Assembly (NCBI RefSeq): GCF_000015285.1
Contig: NC_008709.1
Location: 1,736,001-1,800,000 of the forward strand
Direction of reading: 5' to 3'
DNA length: 64,000 bases
From: Psychromonas ingrahamii 37
Lineage (GTDB): Bacteria > Pseudomonadota > Gammaproteobacteria > Enterobacterales > Psychromonadaceae
In this document: one piece after another, positions 55,501 to 64,000 of the stretch
How positions within the stretch are numbered: position 1 is the first letter of the stretch
Layout: the number at the start of each line of letters is the position of its first letter
Notes under the pieces: generated by a model
Database searches by the model: none
What the model was told of the DNA's origin: nothing
What the model saw: the letters and a program-made list of their open reading frames with translations, nothing else
Position numbers and translations under genes: made by a program

Positions 55501-55912
55501 TCAGTGTCTCTTCCGATGCCGAACGGTTTTTTTCTTCATCTGAAATCAGTTTTTCTAATGTCGCCAGATCAGTGTATTGATTGATTTTTAAGCTGGCTAA
55601 GGGATCGGTTGTCAAGCGTTCCTGCTGTTTTTTTTTCAGTGTGTTTATTTCTTGAGGGGCCGTTAATAATGTTTTTTGATATTCTGCTGTGGCCTCTTTG
55701 TGCTGTTCAGTTTGGTGCAAGTGGGAGATGCTGTCGCGATACAGCTGAATTAATTTGGCTTGTGTTTCTGAATCATATTCTTGAGATTTTTTAGCTTGTT
55801 CAATACGTTTATCAAGCAGATCAATTGTCACACTATCCTGTGATTGAGCCGATCCAAGCGCACTAAAAAAAATAACACTCAAAAATAAAAGTAGCTGGCT
55901 AATATTCTTCAT
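52595..55912 (-). CDS. mscK: Mechanosensitive channel MscK/KefA
   Basis: Large mechanosensitive channel of about 1105 residues that opens on membrane tension to release solutes during hypo-osmotic shock. Signal peptide MKNISQLLLFLSVIFFSALG, long periplasmic coiled-coil region (about 30-480), about eleven membrane spans, and the MscS-type pore and beta domain near the C-terminus (GFGLQEVVANFICGLILLFE, PIRVGDIISTG). ATG 55912 is preceded by GGAG with a 5-base gap; the longer frame to 56014 adds 34 residues before the signal. Length is close to E. coli MscK (1120). Confidence 0.92.
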   Translation of the reverse strand: MKNISQLLLFLSVIFFSALGSAQSQDSVTIDLLDKRIEQAKKSQEYDSETQAKLIQLYRDSISHLHQTEQHKEATAEYQKTLLTAPQEINTLKKKQQERLTTDPLASLKINQYTDLATLEKLISDEEKNRSASEETLSAINTTIGESTLRPSRDRERINYIRLEMAELDEKQIDKQSNNSPAFTEADNWYQETKRQSLQTELLMLDQELTGNSTLLNLLQEKQKNEITLLKKIEIRIAFLHEKLFNKRAESTQKVSETANLVLNGALAEDNYLQGIAKQNLALIAVLELQFQELQTLLEKETSERKLSLQVSEAFHSARKKLQLQSDSSFIALSIRAQREKLPKSQTYIKSRSVVLDDIANISLRLFRHEEMLINDEQAPGQYDKKKSSEHHKILSELLENRQNMLERVIKNDRVQQSGLYELDARYLQLINKTKEYDDYLTEHLLWLKSSNAFDFIMFTQLPSDLKCYVSHFKSELLKLKKIRLPNLLLLFIPLSLVFLLIFLRQNLLTSLQICGEKVGSVKQDSILHTLKALIYTTLLALPAGLILFIISWAIKLPTTASNISVELANAGIYTAVSLFAVQLLKVLCIEKGVSEVHFGRKAKALSKYVKQLNLFIYFGIPCYFITLSAIKLFPATLGGALAVLGYSGLMFTLVRIIYSIFHPHKGLLYPATTDPESTFHTRKIIFFFTMCLPVAIVIMSLAGYTYTAGIFGERLYFSILFAAVVWIFHSLLSRWLLITSKRLTYDNLVIARKVKWDRLKATESEIPELIHEEILEHEANLKTLDGDSHKLINAATLVLAVVGFVGVWGQMLPALSFLEQIELWNKDVIVDGKEVLLAVRLDEVLVAFLVSLGGYILSRNLPSLIDIILLKNGKVSPGSRYAIVTLTRYGIVIITILITMSFLGINSSRIGWMFAALSVGIGFGLQEVVANFICGLILLFERPIRVGDIISTGSTDESSGTVIRIRIRATTIRNFDEKELLIPNKELITGRVLNWTLSDEITRIMVKVGIAYGSDVELAMTIIEDIAKENEHTLTEPPPFVNFEEFADSSLLLTLRAYVATQGDRLQTITELHKEIYKRFKAAEIMIPFPQQDVHLISQDKEKS

Positions 55913-56101
55913 CAAAGCTCCATGGTCATTTGCACAAGCACTGCTGCTGCAAAAAATCCCGAATACTATTGCAGGAAGTCGTTGTTCTTCTCTCATAAAA
56001 TCGCTTGGCACCATTTTAAATAACTTTAGCCAATTCGACGGGTATTATTGCGCGCTGATGAAGGCATCACAAAATAATTGCCCCCAATGGTGAATTAAGG
56101 A

Positions 56102-56129
56102 ACGGCCATGGATATCATTCCAAGGCCGT
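56102..56129 (-). terminator. Hairpin downstream of eptA
   Basis: ACGGCCATGG and CCAAGGCCGT are inverted copies with one mismatch across an 8-base loop, between the eptA stop and the mscK start. No strong T run, so termination is tentative. Confidence 0.5.
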
Positions 56130-56205
56130 ATTAACGACTTAATAATCAGAGTACGTTACTGGTATCATCTTACTTCCTCGCGGGAGAGTTATTTAGCCTT
56201 CAGTG

Positions 56206-57885
56206 CTAATTTATTTCAGGATCGACTGACTTCGTTTTTGCAATATTACTTATGCTCTGTTTGCAACTGGCAATAATATCCAGTTGACTATCTTTTGCTG
56301 TTGAATCAACACCATAGAATCCGAGGAGAGTATGGAACAGATTATCGTGAGAAAAGGTATCATTGTTTGCTTTATCAAGCAGACACTGTTTATCGATCCC
56401 TTTTGCAGCGGCATAACCATTTCCTAACCACATAAACCAGGGAACCTGAGTTTGTTCTTCAGGGGCAATCATATAAGGAGCACCATGCAGATATAAGCCA
56501 TTTTCACCAAGCGATTCGCCATGGTCTGAGATATACATTAAGGCAACATTATATTGCTTCGAATATTCTGTTAATTTTTTAATGGTCTGGGCAATAATAT
56601 AATCCGTATAAACAAGGGTATTATCATAAACATTGACTATCTCTTGATCGCTGCAGTGTTCAATATCACTTTGATTACAAGCGGGGGTGAATCGTGCTTT
56701 ACTTTCCGGATAGCGCTGCCAGTAGGTCGGTCCATGACTGCCTTTAATATGTAAAGCGATCAATTGATTACCTTTATTTTTTTGAATTTTTTCGTCTAGA
56801 TTTTGCAGTAAAACCTCATCGTAACAGGATCCTGCATCACATAACTCCGGGCTGTCTTCCGCTGCGATCTCTATTTTTGAAAAATTGTCAGCGACTCTTT
56901 TATCACCGCCATCATTTTCAATCCAGAGCATATCCACGCCTGCATGAGAAATAACATCCAGAGCATTATCCTGGGTAATTGCACGATTTTTGTCGTAATT
57001 AGAGCGGTTCATATTTGAAAACATACAGGGTAACGAGTGTGCAGTCGCTGTGCCGCATGAGGAAACATCTTGAAAAGAAATTATCCCCATATCTTGTGTA
57101 TGGGGATTGGTATTACGCGCATAACCATTGTAAAAAATATTTTGTGAACGTGCTGTCTCACCCACGACTAAAATCATTAAAGTAGGTTTGTCATTACTGC
57201 TGTTTTCCAGACTCGCATCCTGGCCAATTTTTTTGTAAGCCAATTCTTTTGTTAAATAAGTTATCTTCAGATACTTATATGAATTGTATGCATGAGCCGG
57301 GTTAATCATTTTGTTTAGATAGCTGTTATTTCGCCCTATAGAGGCATAATCTTTGTAATAAAAAAAGGCGATAAACAAAATCCCAACAACGGCAACAATA
57401 ACCAATAAAAGCCGATTAATTATTTCTCTGGTAATACTTTTTGCATAGGTTATTTTTGTTTTAAAAACAATCAATGCAGGTAGTAGGCCTAAGAATATAA
57501 AGTATGAAATTGACCCAAAGTTTATATAAGTAAAAGCTTCCCCCGTATCTGTTTCAAAAATATTTTCTATCATAGAGTAGTCAAACATGACGTTATATTT
57601 GATACTGGCATAAAAAGCTAATGCAGATGTTATCAGCAGTGGGATTTGTATTGCTTTAAATAGATAGGGCAGGGCGAGTATTGAAAAAATAATAATAAAT
57701 GCAAAAGTTAAAACGAGCGGTGACAGAAAATAAAAGACACTCTGATTGTCCGATAAAATATAGATTTTATCGATAATAGGGTAATTGAAAACAAAGCCAT
57801 AGTATATTGAAAGAAGGGTGATCAAAAACACCATATTTGAGGAGAGATTGATATTTTTAATGGTCTTTAACAAAGTCGATTTCAA
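56206..57885 (-). CDS. eptA: Phosphoethanolamine transferase, EptA type
   Basis: Inner-membrane enzyme of 559 residues that adds phosphoethanolamine to lipid A, which in characterised bacteria reduces susceptibility to cationic peptides. Five N-terminal membrane spans (to about residue 180) precede the periplasmic sulfatase-fold domain. The nucleophile is Thr244 in VVGETARSQN; metal ligands lie in MYISDHGESLGENGLYLHG. CSxxS and other cysteines fit the family disulfides. Single gene downstream of nothing on its strand; no PmrAB-type regulator is nearby. Confidence 0.92.
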   Translation of the reverse strand: MKSTLLKTIKNINLSSNMVFLITLLSIYYGFVFNYPIIDKIYILSDNQSVFYFLSPLVLTFAFIIIFSILALPYLFKAIQIPLLITSALAFYASIKYNVMFDYSMIENIFETDTGEAFTYINFGSISYFIFLGLLPALIVFKTKITYAKSITREIINRLLLVIVAVVGILFIAFFYYKDYASIGRNNSYLNKMINPAHAYNSYKYLKITYLTKELAYKKIGQDASLENSSNDKPTLMILVVGETARSQNIFYNGYARNTNPHTQDMGIISFQDVSSCGTATAHSLPCMFSNMNRSNYDKNRAITQDNALDVISHAGVDMLWIENDGGDKRVADNFSKIEIAAEDSPELCDAGSCYDEVLLQNLDEKIQKNKGNQLIALHIKGSHGPTYWQRYPESKARFTPACNQSDIEHCSDQEIVNVYDNTLVYTDYIIAQTIKKLTEYSKQYNVALMYISDHGESLGENGLYLHGAPYMIAPEEQTQVPWFMWLGNGYAAAKGIDKQCLLDKANNDTFSHDNLFHTLLGFYGVDSTAKDSQLDIIASCKQSISNIAKTKSVDPEIN

Positions 57886-58450
57886 GGTGGTTATCCCGAT
57901 GGGTTAATAATAAGTAATAGTATACTTTTTTAAACTTAAGATTTACTGAGGAAGTCTATTCAACAGTGATTTATTACAGTAATTTATTACAGTAATTTAA
58001 AACTTACCGCTGTTTAGCAAATATTGCTTAATTAATGAGCGCCTTACTCTGGCAACAGAGTATATGAAAATTTTATACTGTCTAGTGTTTTAGTCAGTTT
58101 GTCACAGACACAGAAGATACCATTCTTTATACTGCTCTATAAAGCAATATATTGTTTTGATGATTAGTATGTCAAACCCGATAATTTTATCTTTATTTAT
58201 GCGGGTTAAAAAATATGTAGGCGAGGCATAAAAAACTGTTTTAGTCTTTACTCTTGATTTGATTTCAGTTGAGTTGATTTATAACATCCTATTGTTCAAC
58301 ACTTACTAATAGTCAGCTAAAGCTGTTCAAAATAGTTTCCTACTATTGTTGCGTAATTAGAATAGCTAGTTACTGCAATCAATGCCTTGCTTTTATGCGT
58401 TTTTTCTGCGCCTAAAGAGATCACTAAATTAACGGAATTGGTACTAAATA
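57886..58450. other. AT-rich intergenic region between eptA and add
   Basis: No gene or strong hairpin. A short tandem repeat, TTATTACAGTAAT about three times, lies at 57968-57999. Promoters of the divergent eptA and add genes should lie here, but none could be assigned with confidence. Confidence 0.45.
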
Positions 58451-59452
58451 ATGATTACTAACACGCTCCCATTAACAGATCTTCACCGTCATCTTGATGG
58501 TAATATCCGCATAGAAACCATTTTAGAATTAGGTCAAAAATTTGCCTTACCTTTGCCCGCTTATGATATTGAGGGCTTACGTCCCTATGTGCAAGTTGTT
58601 GAAAATGAAGCAGATTTAATGGCTTTTTTATCTAAATTGGATTGGGGTGTCGCGGTGTTGGGCGATCTTGATGCTTGTCGCCGTATTGCCTATGAAAATG
58701 TGCAGGATGTGATGCATGCAAAAATTGATTATGCGGAGTTGCGCTTTTCACCTTATTACATGGCAATGAAACACAATTTACCGCTTGCTGGTGTTGTTGA
58801 GGCTGTTGTGGACGGTGTGCATGCGGGGTGTCGCGATTTCTCTGTTAAAGCCAATTTAATCGGCATTATGAGCCGTACTTTCGGCAAGCAACGCTGCCAA
58901 CAAGAGCTTGCTGCTTTATTAACTCAAAAAGATAAATTAGTTGCAATTGATTTGGCTGGCGATGAATTGGGGCACCCCGGCGAGCATTTTGTCGAACATT
59001 TTAAAACAGTTCGAAATGCAAATTTACAGGTCACTGTGCATGCCGGAGAGGCAGCTGGTGCAAGCAGTATTTGGCAGGCAATTAATAAGCTTGGAGCAAC
59101 CCGCATTGGGCACGGTGTGAAAGCGATTGAAGATCCGACATTATTGGATTATCTGGTTAAACATAAAATAGGGATCGAATCTTGTTTAACCTCAAATAGT
59201 CAAACAAGCACGGTGAGCTCCTTTGCAAAGCATCCTATAAAGACTTTTTTAGCGCACGGGGTGCTCGCGTGTTTAAACAGTGATGATCCCGCTGTTGAAG
59301 GGATTGAACTCGCGCATGAATATCAAGTGGCGGCAACAAAAGTCGGTTTAAATCAAGACCAAATTCGTCAAGCACAAATTAATGGTCTTGAAGTTGCGTT
59401 TCTATCTGATGCCGAAAAAGCAGCACTGCGTAACGATGCATTAAATCGTTAG
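58451..59452 (+). CDS. add: Adenosine deaminase Add
   Basis: Cytoplasmic zinc enzyme of 333 residues converting adenosine and deoxyadenosine to inosine and deoxyinosine for purine salvage. Zinc ligands HRHLDG (about 12-17), the catalytic Glu in HAGEAAG (about 200), [11 protein letters not shown] and [10 protein letters not shown] are all present and match E. coli Add closely along the length. Single-gene unit. Confidence 0.96.
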   Translation: MITNTLPLTDLHRHLDGNIRIETILELGQKFALPLPAYDIEGLRPYVQVVENEADLMAFLSKLDWGVAVLGDLDACRRIAYENVQDVMHAKIDYAELRFSPYYMAMKHNLPLAGVVEAVVDGVHAGCRDFSVKANLIGIMSRTFGKQRCQQELAALLTQKDKLVAIDLAGDELGHPGEHFVEHFKTVRNANLQVTVHAGEAAGASSIWQAINKLGATRIGHGVKAIEDPTLLDYLVKHKIGIESCLTSNSQTSTVSSFAKHPIKTFLAHGVLACLNSDDPAVEGIELAHEYQVAATKVGLNQDQIRQAQINGLEVAFLSDAEKAALRNDALNR

Positions 59453-59572
59453 CTATTTATCCACGCGGTGCAATATCTGATTAATTCCTTTACTATCAAT
59501 TCCCTTCAAAATATATATTCAAGGGGATTGCATATATTAATCATTAGAAAAAATGATATCTTGATGTTGTTG

Positions 59573-59629
59573 ATGAAAAATTCATGTGTATTGTATTACT
59601 GGGCTTATTTGTTTTGGGTTGTACGCCGA
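59573..59629 (+). pseudogene. Truncated 5' copy of the DUF3012 lipoprotein gene
   Basis: Bases 59573-59629 match the first 19 codons of the gene at 59723 (shared TGTATTACTGGGCTTATTTG and GGTTGTACGCCGA) but contain a one-base loss that shifts the frame. The copy ends at the lipobox region, immediately where the heptamer array begins. Confidence 0.92.
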
Positions 59630-59631
59630 CC

Positions 59632-59722
59632 GTGAGTTGTGAGTTGTGGGCTGTAAGCTGTAGGCAGTAAGCAGTAAGCAGTGGGATGTAGGTTTTAGGC
59701 TTTAGACAGTGGAGAGTGATGG
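59632..59722 (+). repeat. Thirteen-unit heptamer array ending at a start codon
   Basis: Exactly thirteen 7-base units (GTGAGTT twice, GTGGGCT, GTAAGCT, GTAGGCA, GTAAGCA twice, GTGGGAT, GTAGGTT, TTAGGCT, TTAGACA, GTGGAGA, GTGATGG) fill 91 bases. The last base is adjacent to the ATG at 59723. The unit GTGGAGA provides the GGAG ribosome-binding site with 8-base spacing. Confidence 0.9.
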
Positions 59723-59881
59723 ATGAAAAAATTGATGGGTGCTGTATTACTGGGCTTATTTGTTTTAGGTTGTACGCCGAAAATCGGCAGCGAAGAGTGG
59801 TGTGGATATTTAGAAGAACAACCTAAAGGGGATTGGACGGCAAATGAAGTAAGGGATTATGCTAAGTATTGTATTTTTTAA
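59723..59881 (+). CDS. Small DUF3012 lipoprotein
   Basis: Lipoprotein of 52 residues: signal MKKLMGAVLLGLFVLGC with lipobox VLGC (Cys17), then CTPKIGSEEWCGYL and EQPKGDWTANEV, the pattern of the DUF3012 family of short Gram-negative lipoproteins. Function unknown; the conserved Cys27 and Cys50 may pair. The start is set by GGAG inside the heptamer array. A frameshifted copy of its 5' end lies 150 bases upstream. Confidence 0.88.
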   Translation: MKKLMGAVLLGLFVLGCTPKIGSEEWCGYLEEQPKGDWTANEVRDYAKYCIF

Positions 59882-59935
59882 AAACTCAAACAGGTGTCTA
59901 CGGATGGCCTTTTTTTAATACAGGAGTTGTGAGTG

Positions 59936-60625
59936 ATGAATAAAATATTTGAAGTGAACATGATTGAATTAATGGTGGGTGGGTTACTGATTTTTTTATT
60001 GTCAGTCTGGATTGGAAAAGTTTGGAATAATAAAGTATTACGTAAAAAAAAGGCACAAGTTGACGATTATATTAAAACGCTTAACGCGAAACATGCAGAG
60101 CAAGTGGCATCGCTGGAAAATGAGCTGAAAGTTGATCGGCACTCCCTAAGGCTCACTCAAACTCAGCTTATTGAGAAACGTATTGCAGTGATTGATCAAT
60201 GTTACAAATACTTTGCAGATTTTGATCAGGCTATTGATGAAGTGAAGAGCAGTGAAAAAACGTTCTCGCCACAGGAAAACTATGATTTGGCTCTGCTTAG
60301 ATTTACCGCCTTTGTCTCTTTTTTTGACAGAAATAGAGTTTATTTTTCTGCCTGGACGGCTACAAAAGTCTCTAAATCGCATGCCTCTAGTGCTGCAACA
60401 CTGGATTTAATGAAAGCATTAATCTATGCAGACGAAACATTATCAAATACGACCAATGAAGAGCTGCAAAGTCTTTTTAATAAGTTAAACAGTGACGTTA
60501 ATCGCATCAGGCAGGAGATTGAATCTGAAATGCGCGCTATTTTACAGATTGATCAGACTATTTATGATGACGATCAAGATAGCGATCAGGATAGCGCTCT
60601 CCCGGCACTGTCAATATTCCACTGA
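59936..60625 (+). CDS. Membrane-anchored coiled-coil protein, unknown
   Basis: Protein of about 229 residues with one N-terminal membrane span (about 10-29, MVGGLLIFLLSVWIGKVW) and a basic KKKAQ stretch just after it. A coiled coil (about 38-75) and a helical domain follow, ending in an acidic DDDQDSDQDS tail. No family recognised. GGAG precedes the start; GTG 59933 and ATG 59936 are both possible. It lies between the DUF3012 gene and recC. Confidence 0.7.
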   Translation: MNKIFEVNMIELMVGGLLIFLLSVWIGKVWNNKVLRKKKAQVDDYIKTLNAKHAEQVASLENELKVDRHSLRLTQTQLIEKRIAVIDQCYKYFADFDQAIDEVKSSEKTFSPQENYDLALLRFTAFVSFFDRNRVYFSAWTATKVSKSHASSAATLDLMKALIYADETLSNTTNEELQSLFNKLNSDVNRIRQEIESEMRAILQIDQTIYDDDQDSDQDSALPALSIFH

Positions 60626-60741
60626 GTGGTGTTTTAATCTTTTTTATTGCAGCTTTAAAGCTGCTTTTATCAGAGATGTTTTTGTGGAATAATTGGCAAT
60701 AGTTTGCTATTAAAAATATAAATTGAACAGGGAAGAAACGT

Positions 60742-63700
60742 GTGTTTCGAGTATATCATTCAAATCAACTGGCGCTTTTAAAAGATTTATTGGTGGCTTT
60801 AATGCAGGGGGCGAAGCTGACAGACCCTTTTGCAAGCGAAACGATCCTAGTGCAAAGCCCGGGTATGGCACAGTGGTTACAATTAGAAATAGCACAATCA
60901 ACGGGGATCAGTGCAAATATTGATTTTCCTTTACCTGCAAGTTTCATCTGGCAGCAATTTAAACATGTTTTAAAAGATGTGCCGGATAAAAGCCCCTTTA
61001 ATAAAATGTCGATGACCTGGCAGATTATGCGGCTCTTACCCGATTGTTTAGAGGATCCTGATTTTTCTGCTTTATTACATTATCTCGAAGATGATTTATA
61101 CCTGCGTAAGCGTTTCCAACTAAGCCAAAAAATCGCTGATATTTTTGATCAATATTTAGTTTATCGTCCGGAATGGATTGCAGCTTGGGAAAATGCCTCT
61201 GAACAGGAAATCAGCCAGTGGCATGCTGAAAACACCGAATCGATACCTGCGTGGTTAGAGGATCAGCGTTGGCAAGCCAAATTATGGAAAAAACTCACTC
61301 TGACTATTGCCGAGTCATTTAAAGCGCAGGGTAAAGCCTACCACCGTGCGGGTTTATATAAAGACTTTTTAGACACACTGGCCACTAAAAAAACACTGGA
61401 GCATCTGCCTAAGCGTATTTTTGTATTTGGTATATCGGCACTGCCTGAATCTTATCTGCAGGCGTTATTAGGACTCGCTGAACATTGTGATGTGCATTTT
61501 TTGTTAACTAATCCCTGCCGTTATTATTGGGCTGATATTGTTGATCCTAAATTGTTAGCCAAACGTTTTGCGCAAAGTCGTCAGAAATTAACTGTCAGTG
61601 GCGGTGAAATAAAAAATTTACCCGACTCCAGCTGGCAAAAAGATGCGTCGCATTTACAGTGGTCACAAAGCAATGATCCTGACAATGAAGTGGGTAATCC
61701 TCTTTTGGCTTCTATGGGTAAAATGGGACGTGATTTTCTTTTCCAGTTGTACTCGTTAGAACAACAGGAAGTGGATGCTTTTGTTGATATTACGCGTGAT
61801 AGTTTATTGCATCATATTCAAGCGGATGTCTTAGACCTGCAGGACAGCAGTCAGGCATTAAGCAAGGATCCTAGCGCGCGTATTAGCCTTGCTCCGGAAG
61901 GTAACTCTCTCACCCTACATTTATGCCACAGTGTGATGCGCGAAGTGGAAATATTACACGATAACCTGCTGGCAATGTTTGCGGCAGATAATAACCTCAC
62001 GCCAAAAGATATTATAGTGATGGTGCCTGATATCGATCAATATGCCCCCTATGTACAGGCGGTATTTGCCAGTGTAGAACAAAATCGTTATATCCCCTTT
62101 AGTATTTCTGATGTCAGTGCTCAGCAAGAAAATCCTATTTTGATCAGTTTCTTACAGTTATTGAATCTCAACCAGACACGTTATACTCGGGAAGATATTT
62201 TAGCCCTGCTGGAGGTGCCTGCCATATTACAGCGTTTTAACTTGAATCAAGATGAGTTTGTGTTGTTACAAAAATGGATCAACGAAAGTGGTATTCGTTG
62301 GGGCTTAGATGAAAAAAGTGCTGCACAGTGGGATTTACCCAGACTGTCGCAGAACAGCTGGTTATTTGGCATCAGGCGCATGCTGCTCGGTTATGCCATA
62401 AGTGATACTTTGTTTGAAGGTATCTCAGCCTATGATGAAATACAGGGTTTGCAGGGGGATTTGTTAGGCCGTTTTATCGACTTTATTGATGCTTTAATAA
62501 AGTTACAAGAGGGTTTAAAGCAGTCTTATAATGCCAATCAATGGCAGGCTTTTGTGTACCAACTGCTGGAAGACTTTTACCAGGAAGATGACGACAACAC
62601 CATGGTCTTATCTCTTATCCGTAATGAAATGGATAATTTATTAGACCATACTGGGCAAGCTGATTTTACTCAACCTATCTCATTGTTTGTCTTAATTGAG
62701 CACCTAGAGCAGCATCTGTCGGATCAGGGAAACAGCCAGCGTTTTTTAGCGGGGCAAGTTAACTTTTGTACCCTGATGCCGATGCGTTCTATTCCCTTTA
62801 AAGTTGTTTGCCTGTTAGGCATGAACGATGGTCAATACCCCCGTAATATTGTTCCTATGGGATTTGATTTGATGGCAGGGCATCGTAAGCGAGGTGATCG
62901 CTCGCGTCGGGAAGAAGATCGATATCTCTTTTTAGAAGCACTGCTGTCGGCACAGGAAAAATTTTATATCAGTTATATTGGCCGGGATATTAATGATAAC
63001 AGTGAAAAAATGCCCAGCGTATTAGTCTCGGAGTTACTTAACTATTGCCAGCAAAGCTTTGTATTAAAAGATAATCAGCAGGATCAAAACCGGGTTGCAG
63101 AAAAAGCGCTCAAGGCGTTTATCTCTTTTCACTATCCGATGCAAAGTTTTAGTGAACGTTATTATCAGGGCGATGTTAAAACCTACAATCCGAACTGGTG
63201 GGCGGCATTAAAGGATGCTAAAAATGCAGGGGAAAAGAGTCACAAGCGCCTTCTGACTCTGGATCAATCCTTAACTGAAGTACCATTAGAGCAATTAAAA
63301 CAATTTTTAAAACATCCCTGCAAGGTGTTTTTTAATCAGCGCTTGGATGTCTACTTTGAATTAGATGACGATCAACAGGAAAATGATGAACCCTTCTCTT
63401 TTAATCATTTGCAGCAGTATGTTCTTAAACATGAACAGTTTGAATATGCTCTGGAGGGAAAATCATTAGATAATCTTTTTATTGAAAAGAGGGCTGCTGG
63501 TAAATTACCTTTTGGCGAATTTGCAGCACTGATTTTCACTAAAGATCTCGAGCCAATGGAGAACTTGGCGGATTTAACCACGAGTTATTTTATAGGTGAG
63601 ATTGAAACCATTAATATTGATATTCAGTTTGCTGAAAAACGTTTATTCGGTGAGTTAAATGATCATTGTGAAAAAGGATTAGTACGGGTTAAAACTGGGA

Positions 63701-64000
63701 ATATTAAAGGCAAGGATATTTTAACTCTTTGGTTGGAGCATCTTTGTTATTGTATCGCTTCCGGCCAAAATCTGAACTCCACTCTGCTTGGGCAGAAAGA
63801 GGGGTTCTATTTTAAAGAGCTGCCTGCGGATTATGCCTACAACAGAATAAGTGAACTGCTTGCGTTATATGAAGCGGGTTTGCAGCAACCGCTGCCTTTC
63901 TTTATACAGAGTGCTTTTGCCTGGTGTGAGCAGGTGCATAAACTTGAGCCCAATTGTTTTGTCTTTGATGATTTGGAGTTTGCAACTATTGCCGAAGCCC
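60742..64000 (+). CDS. recC: Exodeoxyribonuclease V gamma subunit RecC (3' end beyond window)
   Basis: Open frame of 1086 codons running off the right edge; RecC is usually about 1120 residues, so only a short C-terminal piece is missing. It starts at GTG 60742 with GGAAG six bases upstream, giving MFRVYHSNQLALLKDLL. Landmarks are QSPGMAQWLQLEIA near the N-terminus, a VMVPDIDQYAPYVQAVF segment and GMNDGQYPRN in the second half, as in RecC. RecC scans for Chi sites within RecBCD during double-strand-break repair. recB and recD would be expected just beyond the window. Confidence 0.94.
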   Translation, partial: MFRVYHSNQLALLKDLLVALMQGAKLTDPFASETILVQSPGMAQWLQLEIAQSTGISANIDFPLPASFIWQQFKHVLKDVPDKSPFNKMSMTWQIMRLLPDCLEDPDFSALLHYLEDDLYLRKRFQLSQKIADIFDQYLVYRPEWIAAWENASEQEISQWHAENTESIPAWLEDQRWQAKLWKKLTLTIAESFKAQGKAYHRAGLYKDFLDTLATKKTLEHLPKRIFVFGISALPESYLQALLGLAEHCDVHFLLTNPCRYYWADIVDPKLLAKRFAQSRQKLTVSGGEIKNLPDSSWQKDASHLQWSQSNDPDNEVGNPLLASMGKMGRDFLFQLYSLEQQEVDAFVDITRDSLLHHIQADVLDLQDSSQALSKDPSARISLAPEGNSLTLHLCHSVMREVEILHDNLLAMFAADNNLTPKDIIVMVPDIDQYAPYVQAVFASVEQNRYIPFSISDVSAQQENPILISFLQLLNLNQTRYTREDILALLEVPAILQRFNLNQDEFVLLQKWINESGIRWGLDEKSAAQWDLPRLSQNSWLFGIRRMLLGYAISDTLFEGISAYDEIQGLQGDLLGRFIDFIDALIKLQEGLKQSYNANQWQAFVYQLLEDFYQEDDDNTMVLSLIRNEMDNLLDHTGQADFTQPISLFVLIEHLEQHLSDQGNSQRFLAGQVNFCTLMPMRSIPFKVVCLLGMNDGQYPRNIVPMGFDLMAGHRKRGDRSRREEDRYLFLEALLSAQEKFYISYIGRDINDNSEKMPSVLVSELLNYCQQSFVLKDNQQDQNRVAEKALKAFISFHYPMQSFSERYYQGDVKTYNPNWWAALKDAKNAGEKSHKRLLTLDQSLTEVPLEQLKQFLKHPCKVFFNQRLDVYFELDDDQQENDEPFSFNHLQQYVLKHEQFEYALEGKSLDNLFIEKRAAGKLPFGEFAALIFTKDLEPMENLADLTTSYFIGEIETINIDIQFAEKRLFGELNDHCEKGLVRVKTGNIKGKDILTLWLEHLCYCIASGQNLNSTLLGQKEGFYFKELPADYAYNRISELLALYEAGLQQPLPFFIQSAFAWCEQVHKLEPNCFVFDDLEFATIAEA

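Overview
The window comes from a marine, probably cold-adapted, facultatively anaerobic gammaproteobacterium. Gene content and protein flavour suggest a Psychromonas- or Moritella-like member of the Alteromonadales. This is inferred from recognised families (EttA, GlyA, NrdR-RibDE-RibBX-RibH-NusB, YdiJ/YdiI, Add, MscK, RecC) and the low-to-moderate GC, not from a search. No rRNA, tRNA, prophage, IS transposase or CRISPR array was recognised.

Layout. 1-1230: gene-poor and decayed, including a minus-strand relic of nosF-nosY-nosL. 1267-4162: an ornithine-type decarboxylase followed by a GNAT/carbon-nitrogen-hydrolase fusion. 4417-12202 (minus): a complete lactate-use operon, lldP-lldE-lldF-lldG-dld-II, with a divergent LysR regulator (12394-13296) and a strong inverted repeat in the shared promoter region. 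13354-22002 (minus): the nitrous oxide reductase cluster nosRZDFY, then 0.87 kb of repeats, then nosL; a perfect FNR/DNR-type box lies upstream of nosR. 23014-27416: a large lipoprotein, two small proteins and a TSUP permease. 28266-33283: a YjbH-like outer-membrane protein and two paralogous lipoproteins. 33732-43591: ettA, glyA, the nrdR-rib-nusB cluster, a DUF445 protein and an EamA permease. 43616-47740: msrA, a decayed OmpA-domain gene, then lapG and lapD homologues. 48073-52522: ydiJ, ydiI and a CvfB-type S1 protein. 52595-57885 (minus): mscK and eptA. 58451-64000: add, a DUF3012 lipoprotein, a coiled-coil membrane protein and recC, which runs off the right edge.

How the genes work together. 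Lactate is imported by LldP and oxidised to pyruvate by LldEFG (L-form) and Dld-II (D-form), feeding electrons to the respiratory chain. N2O reduction by NosZ, supported by NosR, NosDFY and NosL, is one possible terminal sink under low oxygen. The rib genes supply flavin for these flavoproteins. LapG/LapD form a c-di-GMP-controlled periplasmic protease switch for a surface adhesin that is not encoded here.

The most unusual content lies between the genes. (i) At least six loci carry arrays of 7-bp (sometimes 8-bp) units with an AGC core; some have conserved end motifs, and one array supplies the ribosome-binding site of the gene behind it. (ii) Partial tandem duplications of gene ends or junctions occur at lldE/lldF, lldG/dld-II, ribE and the DUF3012 gene. 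The two lld cases leave in-frame chimeric mini-ORFs that keep the original stop/start coupling on both sides. (iii) A relic of a second, diverged nos cluster lies 13 kb from the intact one. (iv) The lap locus keeps its protease and receptor, but its OmpA neighbour is a pseudogene.
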